From positions 5,045,001-5,109,000 of the forward strand of contig NZ_CP054698.1 in the NCBI RefSeq assembly GCF_014023275.1: a DNA stretch of 64,000 bases, given 5' to 3'. This DNA comes from Nostoc edaphicum CCNP1411. Its GTDB lineage: Bacteria > Cyanobacteriota > Cyanobacteriia > Cyanobacteriales > Nostocaceae. How positions within the stretch are numbered: the first letter of the stretch is position 1; each line of letters starts with the position of its first letter. Positions 54,236-62,785 of this stretch are shown piece after piece. Made by a program: the position numbers and the translations under genes. A model generated the notes under the pieces. It was not told the DNA's origin, ran no database searches, and worked only from the letters and a program-made list of their open reading frames with translations.

Positions 54236-54969
54236 ATGTCAGAAGATTTAAAAGGCAAAGTTGCGCTGATTACAGGTGCAAACAAAGGTATCGGGTATGA
54301 GATTACACGCCAATTAGGTTCTAGAGGTGCTACTGTTCTTGTTGGTTCAAGAGATATCGGACGTGGTGAAGAAGCGGCGAATAAACTTCGTTTAAATCAG
54401 ATCGATGCTCGATCAGTTCAACTTGATGTCATCGACCAAAAAACAATCGATTCCGTGAGTGAACAAATCGAGAGCGAATTCGGAAAACTTGACATCCTTG
54501 TAAACAATGCTGGGATACTGGTTGATGGCGATCGCCTTCCACCTAGTCAAGTTGATATTGAAACACTGCGACAAACTTATGAAACCAATGTATTTGGAGT
54601 GTTTGCAGTTACAAAAGCCCTGCTGCCACTTTTAAAAAAGTCAACAGCAGGGCGAATAGTGAATTTATCAAGTGGTTTAGGTTCTCTGACTCAAAACTCT
54701 GATCCTAATTATGAGTTCGTTGATTTTAAGCTTCTTGCTTATAACTCATCAAAAACAGCAGTGAATGCAATCTATAGGCTGCTGAACTTAAAGATACCCC
54801 GATTAAAGTCAATGCTGCTGACCCTGGTTTCACAGCAACAGACATTAATCAATACCAAGGGTATCGCACTGTTGAGCAAGGAGCGATCGCAATAGTGAGA
54901 CTTGCTACTTTACCTGATGATGGTTCTAGCGGAGGGTTTTTTGATGAAAATGGCGTGGTTCCCTGGTAG
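54236..54969 (+). pseudogene. Short-chain dehydrogenase/reductase with a frameshift
   Basis: The first ~180 codons form a good classical SDR: cofactor loop TGANKGIGYEI, NNAG in DILVNNAGILVDGD, and active-site Ser and Tyr-x-x-x-Lys in LSSGLGS and YNSSK. After TAVNAI the frame breaks. The reading then continues in another frame with the proper family C-terminus (AELKDTPIKVNAADPGFTAT, QGAIAIVRLATLPDDG, GGFFDENGVVPW) to TAG at 54967. Aligned with the usual family spacing, about seven bases are missing near 54775-54785. In the original frame a wrong 219-aa product ends at 54895. The catalytic residues survive but the substrate-binding end is lost, so it is probably inactive. Confidence 0.85.
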
Positions 54970-54983
54970 AAAGTAGAGAGGAA

Positions 54984-55130
54984 TCGGGCATTGGGCATTG
55001 GGAATTGGGCATTGGGTAGGAAAAGGGAGAGTTAAAACTTAAACTTTGAGCCTCTGAAGATAAAAGTTCAAATCTTACTCTTTATGCCCCATGCCCAATG
55101 CCCCATGCCCCATGCCCCATGCCCCATTCC
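54984..55130. repeat. Facing heptamer arrays between convergent genes
   Basis: TTGGGCA-type units (54984-55018) face TGCCCCA/TGCCCAA units (55085-55130). The arms can pair across ~65 bases. The second arm ends six bases before the cyanophycinase-like stop codon. Confidence 0.85.
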
Positions 55131-55135
55131 CAACT

Positions 55136-56191
55136 TCAATAAGGATTTGAATCAATCCGTCCCCTTTTGACACTCCTGAGATAATACCCAGAGGTTGGTC
55201 TGTTTCTCAAGTTAAAGGTGTCGCCACTGCGAACTTTCCAAATTTTGTAATTAGAAAAGGTTAAAGGCTTGCGGGGTTCACAGACTTCAGGTTGATGATT
55301 GCCAAGTACAAAATACGCCGCACCCCTACCCATAACTTTCACCAAACCGTTTTTATCTACAAGAACCGATGTACTTTCACTAACTGCTATGCCTAAAACA
55401 CTGCTAGATACACCATCCTTAATTTGACGGGCAATAAAAGTCATAATTCGACCCATTCTTTCTCGCCTGTCGAAGTGCGTATCTACGATAGTTCCCTTTA
55501 AATTACTCCAATTGAAAAAATTGTAAGTAAAAGTAATGTCTCGGTAAGGATCTTCGAGTGCGTCTCTAGTTTCAATGCCTTTTTCAGAAGAAGCGCAAGC
55601 ATCATAGACACAATCACTTTGGATCATCGCACCCGCACTGGTGCCACCAACACCACCTCCCTTCAGGTAAACTGACTTAACAGCAGCCTCAAGCTTAGTA
55701 TCCTTCCAGTTGCGGATGTATTGACATTGGTCGCCGCCAGCAAAGAAAACCACTTCAGCGTTTCTGACTTTTTCATAAATCTCGGCTTTGTTTGCCTCTT
55801 GTCTGTTGCGAATCAGAAGAGTTTCCACAGAATTTACACCCTTCATAGCAGAAATTAGCCGATTGTAATCGTGATTACCATTAGTGCGGAGAACTACAAC
55901 ATTAACTTTAGTACTGGAGTTGCTACTTCCCCGAACTTGGTTAATCATCCACTGGATAGCATCATCGACATCGGGGCCCCCTCCACCTAAGCTTAGGACT
56001 GGCCCCCCTAAAGAGGGACGGACATCAGATGAAGGAGAGGGAGAGGGGGAGGGGCGGACATCAACAGTGTCACCCAGGAAGTAGCGTTTCCAGCTTGCAA
56101 TAAAACGGGTTATTAGGAAGGTTCCCATCTTCAACAACTTGATTCCTGTACTTTTCAAGCGCCTTGCTATGCTTGGGAATGCCTTTGTCAT
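55136..56191 (-). CDS. Cyanophycinase-like serine peptidase (S51)
   Basis: 351-aa peptidase of the cyanophycinase/peptidase E fold, which in cyanobacteria splits cyanophycin to beta-Asp-Arg. Nucleophile Ser ~185 in GGTSAGAM; VFFAGGDQCQYIRNWK, SVLGIAVSESTSVLVDKNG and DTHFDRRERMGRI are family segments. The N-terminal ~85 residues are unusual: a basic helical stretch (SIARRLKSTGIKLLKMGTFL) and a low-complexity insert (DVRPSPSPSPSSDVRPS). ATG 56191 is preferred to TTG 56209. Substrate could be cyanophycin or another beta-peptide; the divergent length makes a housekeeping CphB role uncertain. Confidence 0.82.
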   Translation of the reverse strand: MTKAFPSIARRLKSTGIKLLKMGTFLITRFIASWKRYFLGDTVDVRPSPSPSPSSDVRPSLGGPVLSLGGGGPDVDDAIQWMINQVRGSSNSSTKVNVVVLRTNGNHDYNRLISAMKGVNSVETLLIRNRQEANKAEIYEKVRNAEVVFFAGGDQCQYIRNWKDTKLEAAVKSVYLKGGGVGGTSAGAMIQSDCVYDACASSEKGIETRDALEDPYRDITFTYNFFNWSNLKGTIVDTHFDRRERMGRIMTFIARQIKDGVSSSVLGIAVSESTSVLVDKNGLVKVMGRGAAYFVLGNHQPEVCEPRKPLTFSNYKIWKVRSGDTFNLRNRPTSGYYLRSVKRGRIDSNPY

Positions 56192-56777
56192 ACTAAACTT
56201 CTGGAGCAAACTGCAATTATTGCTAGGCTATTACGCACTTTAATTGCTTATTTATCCGTGAAATTCGTCTTTTGTCATTAGTCATTTATCAGTTGTCCTT
56301 TGTAAATAATTAATGACAAATGACAGTTTTAACGAAAAAATGTGCAACTTAGACACGTACTAGCTTAACTCTGGCACTAGATAGGGTAAAATTTCCAGCG
56401 TACAGGGCTTGTACTGTTTGTTAACGCAAAATATCGCGGAGTAATCATTTATTCTCTGCCCTATTCTGCGAAAATCTCCCTATTGCTTGTGTCTTTTATA
56501 GTGCTTCTCCAATGGAAGCAATACATCACAATACACGGTGAGGACACAGCAATGCTGTGCCCTACGATCGCTTGAGCGATAACCGCTATAATTTCGACCA
56601 GATGAAATCCAAAATTGAAAACCAAAAAGGTAACTCTGAATACGGTTCGGATCAACTGGAGAAGTAGGAGGAGAAAAAAGAAAAAAGAAAAACTCCCCCT
56701 ACTCAAGAACTGCTTGCCTCAACAAATAATTTTACTTAACCAAAAAATATTGGCTATTTTCCAATCATTAGGCCGAA
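56192..56777. other. Repeat-rich spacer, no convincing gene
   Basis: 586 bases. It contains inverted GTCATTA/TAATGAC heptamer groups (56275-56326), a GGACACAGCAATGCTGTGCC palindrome (~56543-56562) and A/G-rich tracts near 56665-56695. Short ORFs exist on both strands (56461-56706, 56615-56815), but they show no family features or ribosome sites. Confidence 0.55.
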
Positions 56778-57239
56778 TTACACGCCTTCGCTATGCAACG
56801 AAATTAAGAAATTAAAACGCTTGCTGATTGGGTCTTTCAACAAAGAAGGAGAGAGGCGATCGCGATCGCTGCTTTCAAATAATACGCTTAACTCTTGATA
56901 GGGATTGTTGGTTGTTGAATCCCAGTTGATTTGCCCAACGTACTTGTCATTTTCGCGATCGAGCGTAATATTCTCTTCCTTATCCAAGGCTCCGGTAAGG
57001 CGATTAGGTTCCACCAGCTTCACTTTTATATTATCCACAAGATCGGGATGCGCTGGCGTAACAGAAATGCGTAATGGCGATGCAGAATAAAATCCGCTTC
57101 TGCCGCCCAAGAAAGTATATTGCCAATCAAGCTCTATCACGGCACCAGCAGTAAAAAAATCACCCACGCTGTCAGAGATCAGTCTCAAGTGGCGGTTGGT
57201 TTGGGTTTCTGTTGAAGCTAAGGTAGATAGATTTGCCAT
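56778..57239 (-). CDS. Unrecognised protein downstream of the GMC-DUF1080 locus
   Basis: 153 aa, soluble, probably beta-rich (VIELDWQYTFLGGRSGFYSA, PLRISVTPAHPDLVDNIKVK, NDKYVGQINWDSTTNNPYQE). No signal peptide, Cys pair or named motif. ATG 57239 (MANLSTLAS) is preferred to TTG 57254. It is the last gene of the minus-strand run after the GMC oxidoreductase and the DyP/LysM remnant. This position suggests an accessory role in that locus, but I cannot assign a function. Confidence 0.6.
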   Translation of the reverse strand: MANLSTLASTETQTNRHLRLISDSVGDFFTAGAVIELDWQYTFLGGRSGFYSASPLRISVTPAHPDLVDNIKVKLVEPNRLTGALDKEENITLDRENDKYVGQINWDSTTNNPYQELSVLFESSDRDRLSPSLLKDPISKRFNFLISLHSEGV

Positions 57240-57340
57240 TGTTGTTTTGTCCAAATGTTTAAGTTGTTGAAATTGACTTAATTCTTCATCGCATCTCTAA
57301 AGTCAACGCCTTCTTTGGCGCAGCCTTTACGTGTTGTTCC

Positions 57341-57645
57341 CTATAATTGCGGAATGCGAATTCTCCGCCCAGGCACCAGTACGGTAAGATCGGGCCCAAT
57401 CACATCTCGATTAGCCTCGTAAATTTCCCTGAACCTATAGACATAGCGGGCTCCAGAAATGTGGGATTGTTAGACCAGAACCTCTGAATAAACTCAAATT
57501 GTTCCCAGATATCAGACTGGTAGCACATGAATAGCAACCCAACACCACCTGTAGGTAGTCGATCGAGGTTGCTATAGTCGCTGATCTCTGTACCATAGGG
57601 GTTAATTTTTGCAGGTCGATGCATTAAAGGTGCACCTTTGATGCA
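57341..57645 (-). pseudogene. Remnant of a DyP-type peroxidase joined to a LysM tail
   Basis: One frame (57400-57624) reads the C-terminal DyP peroxidase signature: DRLPTGGVGLLFMCYQSDIW, then EQFEFIQRFWSNNPTFLEP. It then runs to a stop. Another frame starting in the same place (57341-57454) reads ARYVYRFREIYEANRDVIGP and DLTVLVPGRRIRIPQL with a stop, which is the second half of a LysM domain. No full domain of either kind remains and the frames disagree. This is a decayed gene, perhaps one deletion product of a DyP gene and a LysM gene, or of a fusion. A 21-bp repeat array abuts its 5' side. Confidence 0.75.
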
Positions 57646-57702
57646 TCAAAGGTGCAGATTGATGCATTAAAGGTGCAGGTCGATGCAACAAAGGTGCAGG
57701 TC
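57618..57702 (-). repeat. 21-bp tandem repeat, four units
   Basis: GATGCA(T/A)(T/C)AAAGGTGCA-type units start at 57618, 57640, 57661 and 57682 (steps of 22, 21, 21). On the minus strand one frame encodes a seven-residue motif HRPAPLM / HQSAPLM in tandem. The 22-base step breaks that frame. It lies at the 5' edge of the DyP remnant. Confidence 0.85.
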
Positions 57703-57794
57703 AAGAGACTTGTGTGTACACCGTAGCTCCTCGGAGAGGGGCCAGTAGGGAAGAGGTCAGCTTGGAATGGTACCAAGGTGTCGCAATATTCGGA

Positions 57795-60332
57795 TTACAG
57801 TTCCTTAATCCGAATGTTGCGGAACTGAACTACTTCGGTATGGCACTGGAAGCCAATGAAACCTTCTGAACGCTTCTTCTTACCGTCGCTGGGATCGGCA
57901 AATCCTAAGAGTTCCGAGAAGGCTCCTTTACTAACTAATTGACCATTGAGTTTGACCTCAATCTCATTACCTTGCACTCTGATTTCATAGCTGTTCCAGT
58001 ATTCTTGATTACCGGAGTTGCGCGGACTTAAGACTTTCGCAGCCCATTTTTGAGCGGGGAAAACTTCATATACTGCACCTGTTTTGTGCAAGGGACTACC
58101 ATAAACGTTATTGCGGAAGTCGTAACCGCGCTCATCGATTTGAATTTCGGTGCTGGAGTTATAGAAGCTATCATCAAGAGCTTTGGGTTCTGGTGTTCGC
58201 AGGAAAATACCAGAGTTAGCTTCGATGTCGAAGGCTTTCCAATCCAACTTCAGAATGAAATTCTGGAATTTTTTCCGAGTAAACCAGAGAACGCCCAGGG
58301 CGACATTTTTATTACCAACACCTGCACCAAGCACAGCACCACTCTGATTTGGGACATCAAAGAAGTTTTGGCTACCTGATGCTGTAATTTCCCAACCATC
58401 AGCCTTGAAGTTACCCCGATAAAGGGTTTCAAAACCTGCTTCGTTGTCAATCGTTTGAACTTGGGAGTAGCGTTCAATAATTGAGCGAGCAATCTTACGG
58501 GATAGGGTTAGCCCTGTGGGTACAGGATTCGCTGAACCAACGGTAGTGAAAATAGACTGATCTACGCAATAGGCATTAGATACGTGGTGGAAACGACCAT
58601 TTACATCTGTTACCGATGTGGTGAAGTCGTTACCAATCCACAATGTCCCTGATTCGTGATAAGTGGTACCTATTCCATCTTCCCCGCCGCTAAAGAACTC
58701 AATCGGTGCATTGGGGTCTTTTTTGGTGGCACTGCCTTTTGGTTGACCAGCCAACGCCTCAATGAAGGCAAAAGCTGCTTCAGATTGAGCATCTCGAACT
58801 TGTTTGTCTGCGGGCGTTTCTACTAGGTTTACAAATGCTTTAGGTACGCGCAGTTCCCGTCCGTTCTCAAAGTACACATCATCGCCAATACCGCCGAAGG
58901 GATTGACGCTGATCCAACTACTATTAGGATTACCGATTGGGGTTGTGCGATCGCCAAAGGTTTCGCCACAGGTGCGAATGCCGATCACAACCTTGTTCTC
59001 AATCGTCCCGGTAGTTTGAGCGGCGAGAATCTTCTCAAACTCCTCAATGTTCGGTACTACCCGGTAGAGGAACTCTTCGGGATTATTGGGGGCATTAGGA
59101 AAGGCTGAGGTGAATACATTTGGGGCAGCATAAAACTGAAAGTGGAATTGTCCCGGGCCTTTGGTTGTTTGTGTTGAGCCTGGGATGTGGAGAGCAGCAG
59201 TCTGCAACTCTTTTTCCAGTTCTGACGGGACACCCAAGGCGGGGCGGGCGATCTTCCAAATGAAGTTGCCACGAACGTGAACCATCAAGTTCCGCCCGAT
59301 CAACTCTGAGTTCGGCTGCAACGTTTTGGGGCGTGGGAATGAATTTAAAGCCAGACGTGTTGAATTGACAGTATTGCCTGCCAGCACGATCGCAGCGCTG
59401 GGTTTGACATCCAGACGCACGATCCGAGCTTGGCTCTTGTTGTTGGGGTCAAACGGATTTTTTAAAGCCACCACAATTTGGGTGACGACGCCGTTACTAG
59501 TTTCTAACTTGATTACCTCGGCATTGGGCACGAGAAACAGCCGTCGGTTGGCATCATTTTGATTACTGGCTTCGCGGATGGCATCGAGCAGCAGAGGCAA
59601 GCTGCTAAACTTGTCCATACTAAATAAGCCAGACCCCGGCGATTGACCTAGCACTGCGATCGGTGGATCTTGCACTGTTGTTAGTGACGGCACTTTGCTC
59701 AACACGCTTTTAGCACGGTCTTTGAGAATATCGAACAGATCGCCATTGATAAAGTCGGCGACGGGCCAAGTGCCGATTTCACGCTCTACATATTCATAGC
59801 CGTCGGGCTTGTCTTTGAGCCGCAGATATTCCACAACCTCGGCGGGCCACTGTTTGAGATCGTCTTCGACCAGACGCGGTGTCCAGCCGCCCCAAAACAG
59901 CGATTTGCCACCCACACAACGGTGATGATCATTTAGCCTATTAGCACCGGCATAATTTGAGGGTTCGCCGATGTTTCTTCCCTGGGAATTTGGCTCAACC
60001 AGTGGTTCCAAAACTGAGTTAAATAAGTTACCAACGCGAGTCAGATTTTGAAAATGTTCGCTGATCAGGAATGGCCCAGATTCCAAAACTAGAATGCGTG
60101 GTTGTTGGTTTGGTAAGTCCTTACCAAACTCAAACAACTTGGTAGCTGTGTATGCACCATACATCCCTGAGCCAATCACCACAGCGTCAAATTGACCACC
60201 TGCTTGTGCTGCGAGGATTTCTTCCCAAGTATTGCAAACTAAACGAGCAACTGCATCTAATGCAAAAGTAGTTTTTTGCACATCAGGTATTGGCAAAGCC
60301 TGTCCTGAATCAAAAAGTCTATTTAAAGGCAT
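57795..60332 (-). CDS. GMC-type FAD oxidoreductase fused to a DUF1080 domain
   Basis: 845 aa. Residues ~48-640 form a GMC/glucose-methanol-choline-like oxidoreductase. It has the FAD dinucleotide loop VVIGSGMYGAYTA and ESGPF, a CVGGKSLFWGGWTPR region, and a C-terminal active-site part with HESGTLWIGND and the FAD-binding SANPVPTGLTLSRKIA. Residues ~650-845 (GFETLYRGNFKADGWEI; ILKLDWKAFDIEANSGIFLR; EIQIDERGYDFRN; EGFIGFQCHTEVVQFRNIRI) are a DUF1080 / 3-keto-disaccharide hydrolase-like lectin fold. Oxidising a sugar hydroxyl and handling the keto-sugar in one polypeptide is a plausible inference. No signal peptide. ATG 60332 has an AAGGA site. The decayed DyP gene follows. Confidence 0.88.
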   Translation of the reverse strand: MPLNRLFDSGQALPIPDVQKTTFALDAVARLVCNTWEEILAAQAGGQFDAVVIGSGMYGAYTATKLFEFGKDLPNQQPRILVLESGPFLISEHFQNLTRVGNLFNSVLEPLVEPNSQGRNIGEPSNYAGANRLNDHHRCVGGKSLFWGGWTPRLVEDDLKQWPAEVVEYLRLKDKPDGYEYVEREIGTWPVADFINGDLFDILKDRAKSVLSKVPSLTTVQDPPIAVLGQSPGSGLFSMDKFSSLPLLLDAIREASNQNDANRRLFLVPNAEVIKLETSNGVVTQIVVALKNPFDPNNKSQARIVRLDVKPSAAIVLAGNTVNSTRLALNSFPRPKTLQPNSELIGRNLMVHVRGNFIWKIARPALGVPSELEKELQTAALHIPGSTQTTKGPGQFHFQFYAAPNVFTSAFPNAPNNPEEFLYRVVPNIEEFEKILAAQTTGTIENKVVIGIRTCGETFGDRTTPIGNPNSSWISVNPFGGIGDDVYFENGRELRVPKAFVNLVETPADKQVRDAQSEAAFAFIEALAGQPKGSATKKDPNAPIEFFSGGEDGIGTTYHESGTLWIGNDFTTSVTDVNGRFHHVSNAYCVDQSIFTTVGSANPVPTGLTLSRKIARSIIERYSQVQTIDNEAGFETLYRGNFKADGWEITASGSQNFFDVPNQSGAVLGAGVGNKNVALGVLWFTRKKFQNFILKLDWKAFDIEANSGIFLRTPEPKALDDSFYNSSTEIQIDERGYDFRNNVYGSPLHKTGAVYEVFPAQKWAAKVLSPRNSGNQEYWNSYEIRVQGNEIEVKLNGQLVSKGAFSELLGFADPSDGKKKRSEGFIGFQCHTEVVQFRNIRIKEL

Positions 60333-60640
60333 GAGAATTTTCCTTAATCATGATTTGTTTTCAACACAATTTGAATGCAATCTTTACTGTGCATTTAAAT
60401 TCGGCTGAAGTTTTCCATTGATTGTTTACTACGCGGCTGTTTGTTAATAAGTGCCGCAAGAGAGTTAGGACTTAAATTGACAGAAAGATAATTATGCAGA
60501 TAAGCTGTAATCTGCTTTCTCAGATCCTTCTGTGATTGTGATATTTCCTATTTGCCTTACAACTCAAACAATAAGTCCAAGTCAAAGAAGAGGAAAAGGG
60601 GCAGGGGGCAGGGAGCAGGGGGGAAACCTCATAAATAAAT

Positions 60641-60806
60641 TTAGAGGTTGTTTGAAAAGTGTTTCGCTGTGACTTTAATCACTTTTAGATCCCCCTAAAT
60701 CCCCCTTAAAAAGGGGGACTTTAATTCTGGTTCCCCCCTTAAAAAGGGGTTAGGGGGGATCTAAAATTTTTGATACCGACAAGAGGACTTTTCAAACATC
60801 CTCTTA
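60641..60806. mobile_element. 166-bp MITE with 20-bp inverted ends
   Basis: TTAGAGGTTGTTTGAAAAGT (60641-60660) and the right end (60787-60806) match as reverse complements at 18 of 20 bases. Inside, GATCCCCCTAAATCCCCCTT and AAGGGGTTAGGGGGGATC form a second palindrome. It occupies part of the 900-base gap between the GMC and GT4 genes. The gap also holds a G-rich heptamer-like run (60595-60624) and the small ORF at 60892. Confidence 0.85.
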
Positions 60807-60891
60807 GGGGCTTGAAACCATTTTTGCAGAGGAATTTCAGTATCTTTCTCTCCTGCTTCCCTGCCTCTTCGGTCAACTAGGAGGCATCATC

Positions 60892-60966
60892 ATGAGCGGA
60901 AACTGCATTTCCAATTTTGGAAATTGGAGGGAGAGAAAAGTTCTTTACCCTATAAGGAACACCTAG
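60892..60966 (+). CDS. Possible 24-aa leader or small peptide
   Basis: ATG 60892 sits seven bases after a strong AGGAGG site. The peptide starts MSGNCISNFGNWRERKV and ends YPIRNT before TAG. Codons 7-12 overlap a TTTCCAATTTTGGAAA palindrome (60908-60923). It lies opposite in sense to both flanking genes. I recognise no family; it could be a small peptide, a leader, or a chance ribosome site. Confidence 0.3.
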   Translation: MSGNCISNFGNWRERKVLYPIRNT

Positions 60967-61231
60967 CCACTTAATGATGACGTAATTGAAAAAAATCACA
61001 TCTGTAACCCCACTAAATTTACTCTGCTCAAGGAATTAAATCAGTTATTAGTTATTCACTTTTTGCTGAAGCAGTGCACGTTGAAAAACTATCACCCCTT
61101 AATTGAAGATTTATGCAAGTTCAAAAACATTACCAAAAACATTACATTTATGAACTTCGATTCAGCAATAGTTAAGGACAGCTAAATTTAGCTGTCCCTG
61201 ATGTCATATATGAAACAGTGTATTCTCTGAA

Positions 61232-62419
61232 CTACCAGGCAATTTGCGATCGCTCTTGCACAACTCGCTGATATACTTCTTCAGTTTGCTTGGCTAATTT
61301 TGGCCAGCTAAAGCGTCGCTCTAAATCCTCATAAGCGTTATCCACCAACCATTGCCGATATCCTGGATTTTTCAATACTTCCAAAATTCCCCAAGCTAAA
61401 GAATTGGGATTGTTCACCCAAGTCACAATGCCTGTTTTGGTATGTTGCACCACTTCTGGAAAACCACCAGTATCGGAAACTACCACTGGAACACGAGAAG
61501 CAAAGCTTTCTAAAGCCACAATCCCAAAGGGTTCGTAAAGACTAGGAAAAACGGCACAGTCAGCAACAGTTTGGAATTTATCTAAGTATTCATCGGAGAG
61601 AAAACCGGTAAAATAACAATGATGCCAAATTCCCAAATCCCAGGCTTGGCGCTTGAGATGGTCAGTATTGCCGCCACCAACGATGACAAATTTAACATTA
61701 CCTCCCATTTCTGAAAGGATTTTAGGTGCGGCATTAAGTAATACAGGTACACCTTTTTCGTAGGTCATACGACCGAGGTAGTAAACGATTTTCTCATTGT
61801 CTGTGGCAAATTGACGGCGAAAATCCAGAGCATGAAAATTTATGTGATGCTGTTTCTTTTCGGCTCGGATACCGTTATAAATGACATCAATTTTGTCCCA
61901 AGGACTATGTAGCGCTCGTTCTACTTCTTGGCGCATGTAGTCGCTACAAACGATAATCCGCCAAGCATTGTAAGCGAGCAATGTTTCTTTGCCATTTATA
62001 TAGCCTTGGATATCTGTGTGAATACCGTTGTAGCGTCCGTATTCCGTAGCGTGAATTGTAGCAATTAGTGGTATTTTAAAATTATGCTTGAGAGCGATCG
62101 CAGCATCTCCAACTAACCAATCATGGGCATGAATTAAATCAAAGGGCCCTTCCTCCAAGATCAACTTACCACCGTGATCTCCCATACTCAAGTTGAGATT
62201 AACTACCCAGTGGAAAAAATCGTTACTATGTCCAACTGGTACGCGATGTATGTGTACTCCCTCAACCACCTCATACATCGAAGCTTGACCAAACTCTGCT
62301 GTAATTAGATGGACTTCATGCCCTAGCTTTGCTAGTTCTGGGTACAACTCCGCGACATGACGCGCAATTCCCCCAATAATCCTTGGTGGAAACTCCCAAC
62401 TCAGTACCAGTATCTTCAT
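61232..62419 (-). CDS. GT4-family glycosyltransferase
   Basis: 395-aa GT-B fold glycosyltransferase of the glycogen synthase/capsular transferase group. N-terminal acceptor domain MKILVLSWEFPPRIIGGIAR with the Gly-rich loop, HAHDWLVGDAA, and IATIHATEYGRYNG; C-terminal donor domain with YLGRMTYEKGVPVLLNA and the E-x7-E motif in YEPFGIVALESFASRVPVV. It transfers a nucleotide-linked sugar, with retention, to an unknown acceptor (exopolysaccharide, lipid or glucan). Start ATG 62419. Single gene. It precedes, in reading direction, the 900-base repeat-rich gap. Confidence 0.9.
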   Translation of the reverse strand: MKILVLSWEFPPRIIGGIARHVAELYPELAKLGHEVHLITAEFGQASMYEVVEGVHIHRVPVGHSNDFFHWVVNLNLSMGDHGGKLILEEGPFDLIHAHDWLVGDAAIALKHNFKIPLIATIHATEYGRYNGIHTDIQGYINGKETLLAYNAWRIIVCSDYMRQEVERALHSPWDKIDVIYNGIRAEKKQHHINFHALDFRRQFATDNEKIVYYLGRMTYEKGVPVLLNAAPKILSEMGGNVKFVIVGGGNTDHLKRQAWDLGIWHHCYFTGFLSDEYLDKFQTVADCAVFPSLYEPFGIVALESFASRVPVVVSDTGGFPEVVQHTKTGIVTWVNNPNSLAWGILEVLKNPGYRQWLVDNAYEDLERRFSWPKLAKQTEEVYQRVVQERSQIAW

Positions 62420-62785
62420 CTACTAGACTCCCCAACACTTTATAAATATCTAACAAACTACATTTACCTAAAAATACAAGTCTGGCCAATGCAGTGAGTA
62501 CTTTTACTAAAATTTTGAGATTTTTTAACAGTAATTTTGTTAAAGCTTATTAAAGGTTATCAACTGTGGGCTAGGGATAGAAGGCAAGGTATGATACTAA
62601 TTCGTAATTTAAGATAATTGAGCGCCAGTTTTGGAACTCAGATTTTAATGGTATTATATTTAGCGTCTTGACCATCAATGCCATAAGCGAAAACCAAAGG
62701 GAATGTAAGACTTTCTAGTACTACGGAGTCCTGGAGGCTATTCCCGATGAATTTGGAAGCTACGTCCGTTTTACGGCGAGGTAGT
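62420..62785. other. Spacer between GT4 and diguanylate cyclase genes
   Basis: 366 bases; no convincing gene. The right third (~62715-62785) has a GGAGG followed by a short ORF antisense to the cyclase end. Its sequence style recalls the 3' edge of IS200/IS605-type elements, but I cannot support that call. Confidence 0.4.

Noticed and set aside
54236-54895. Intact 219-aa SDR
   Set aside because: The last ~35 residues do not fit the family, while the correct C-terminus continues in a different frame to 54969.
56461-56815. Overlapping short ORFs of 81 aa (-) and 66 aa (+)
   Set aside because: Low-complexity hydrophobic or Lys-rich translations, mutually antisense, no ribosome sites and no family features.
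62700-62785. Possible right end of an IS200/IS605-type element
   Set aside because: The sequence style is suggestive, but no transposase fragment, left end or hairpin pair could be identified.
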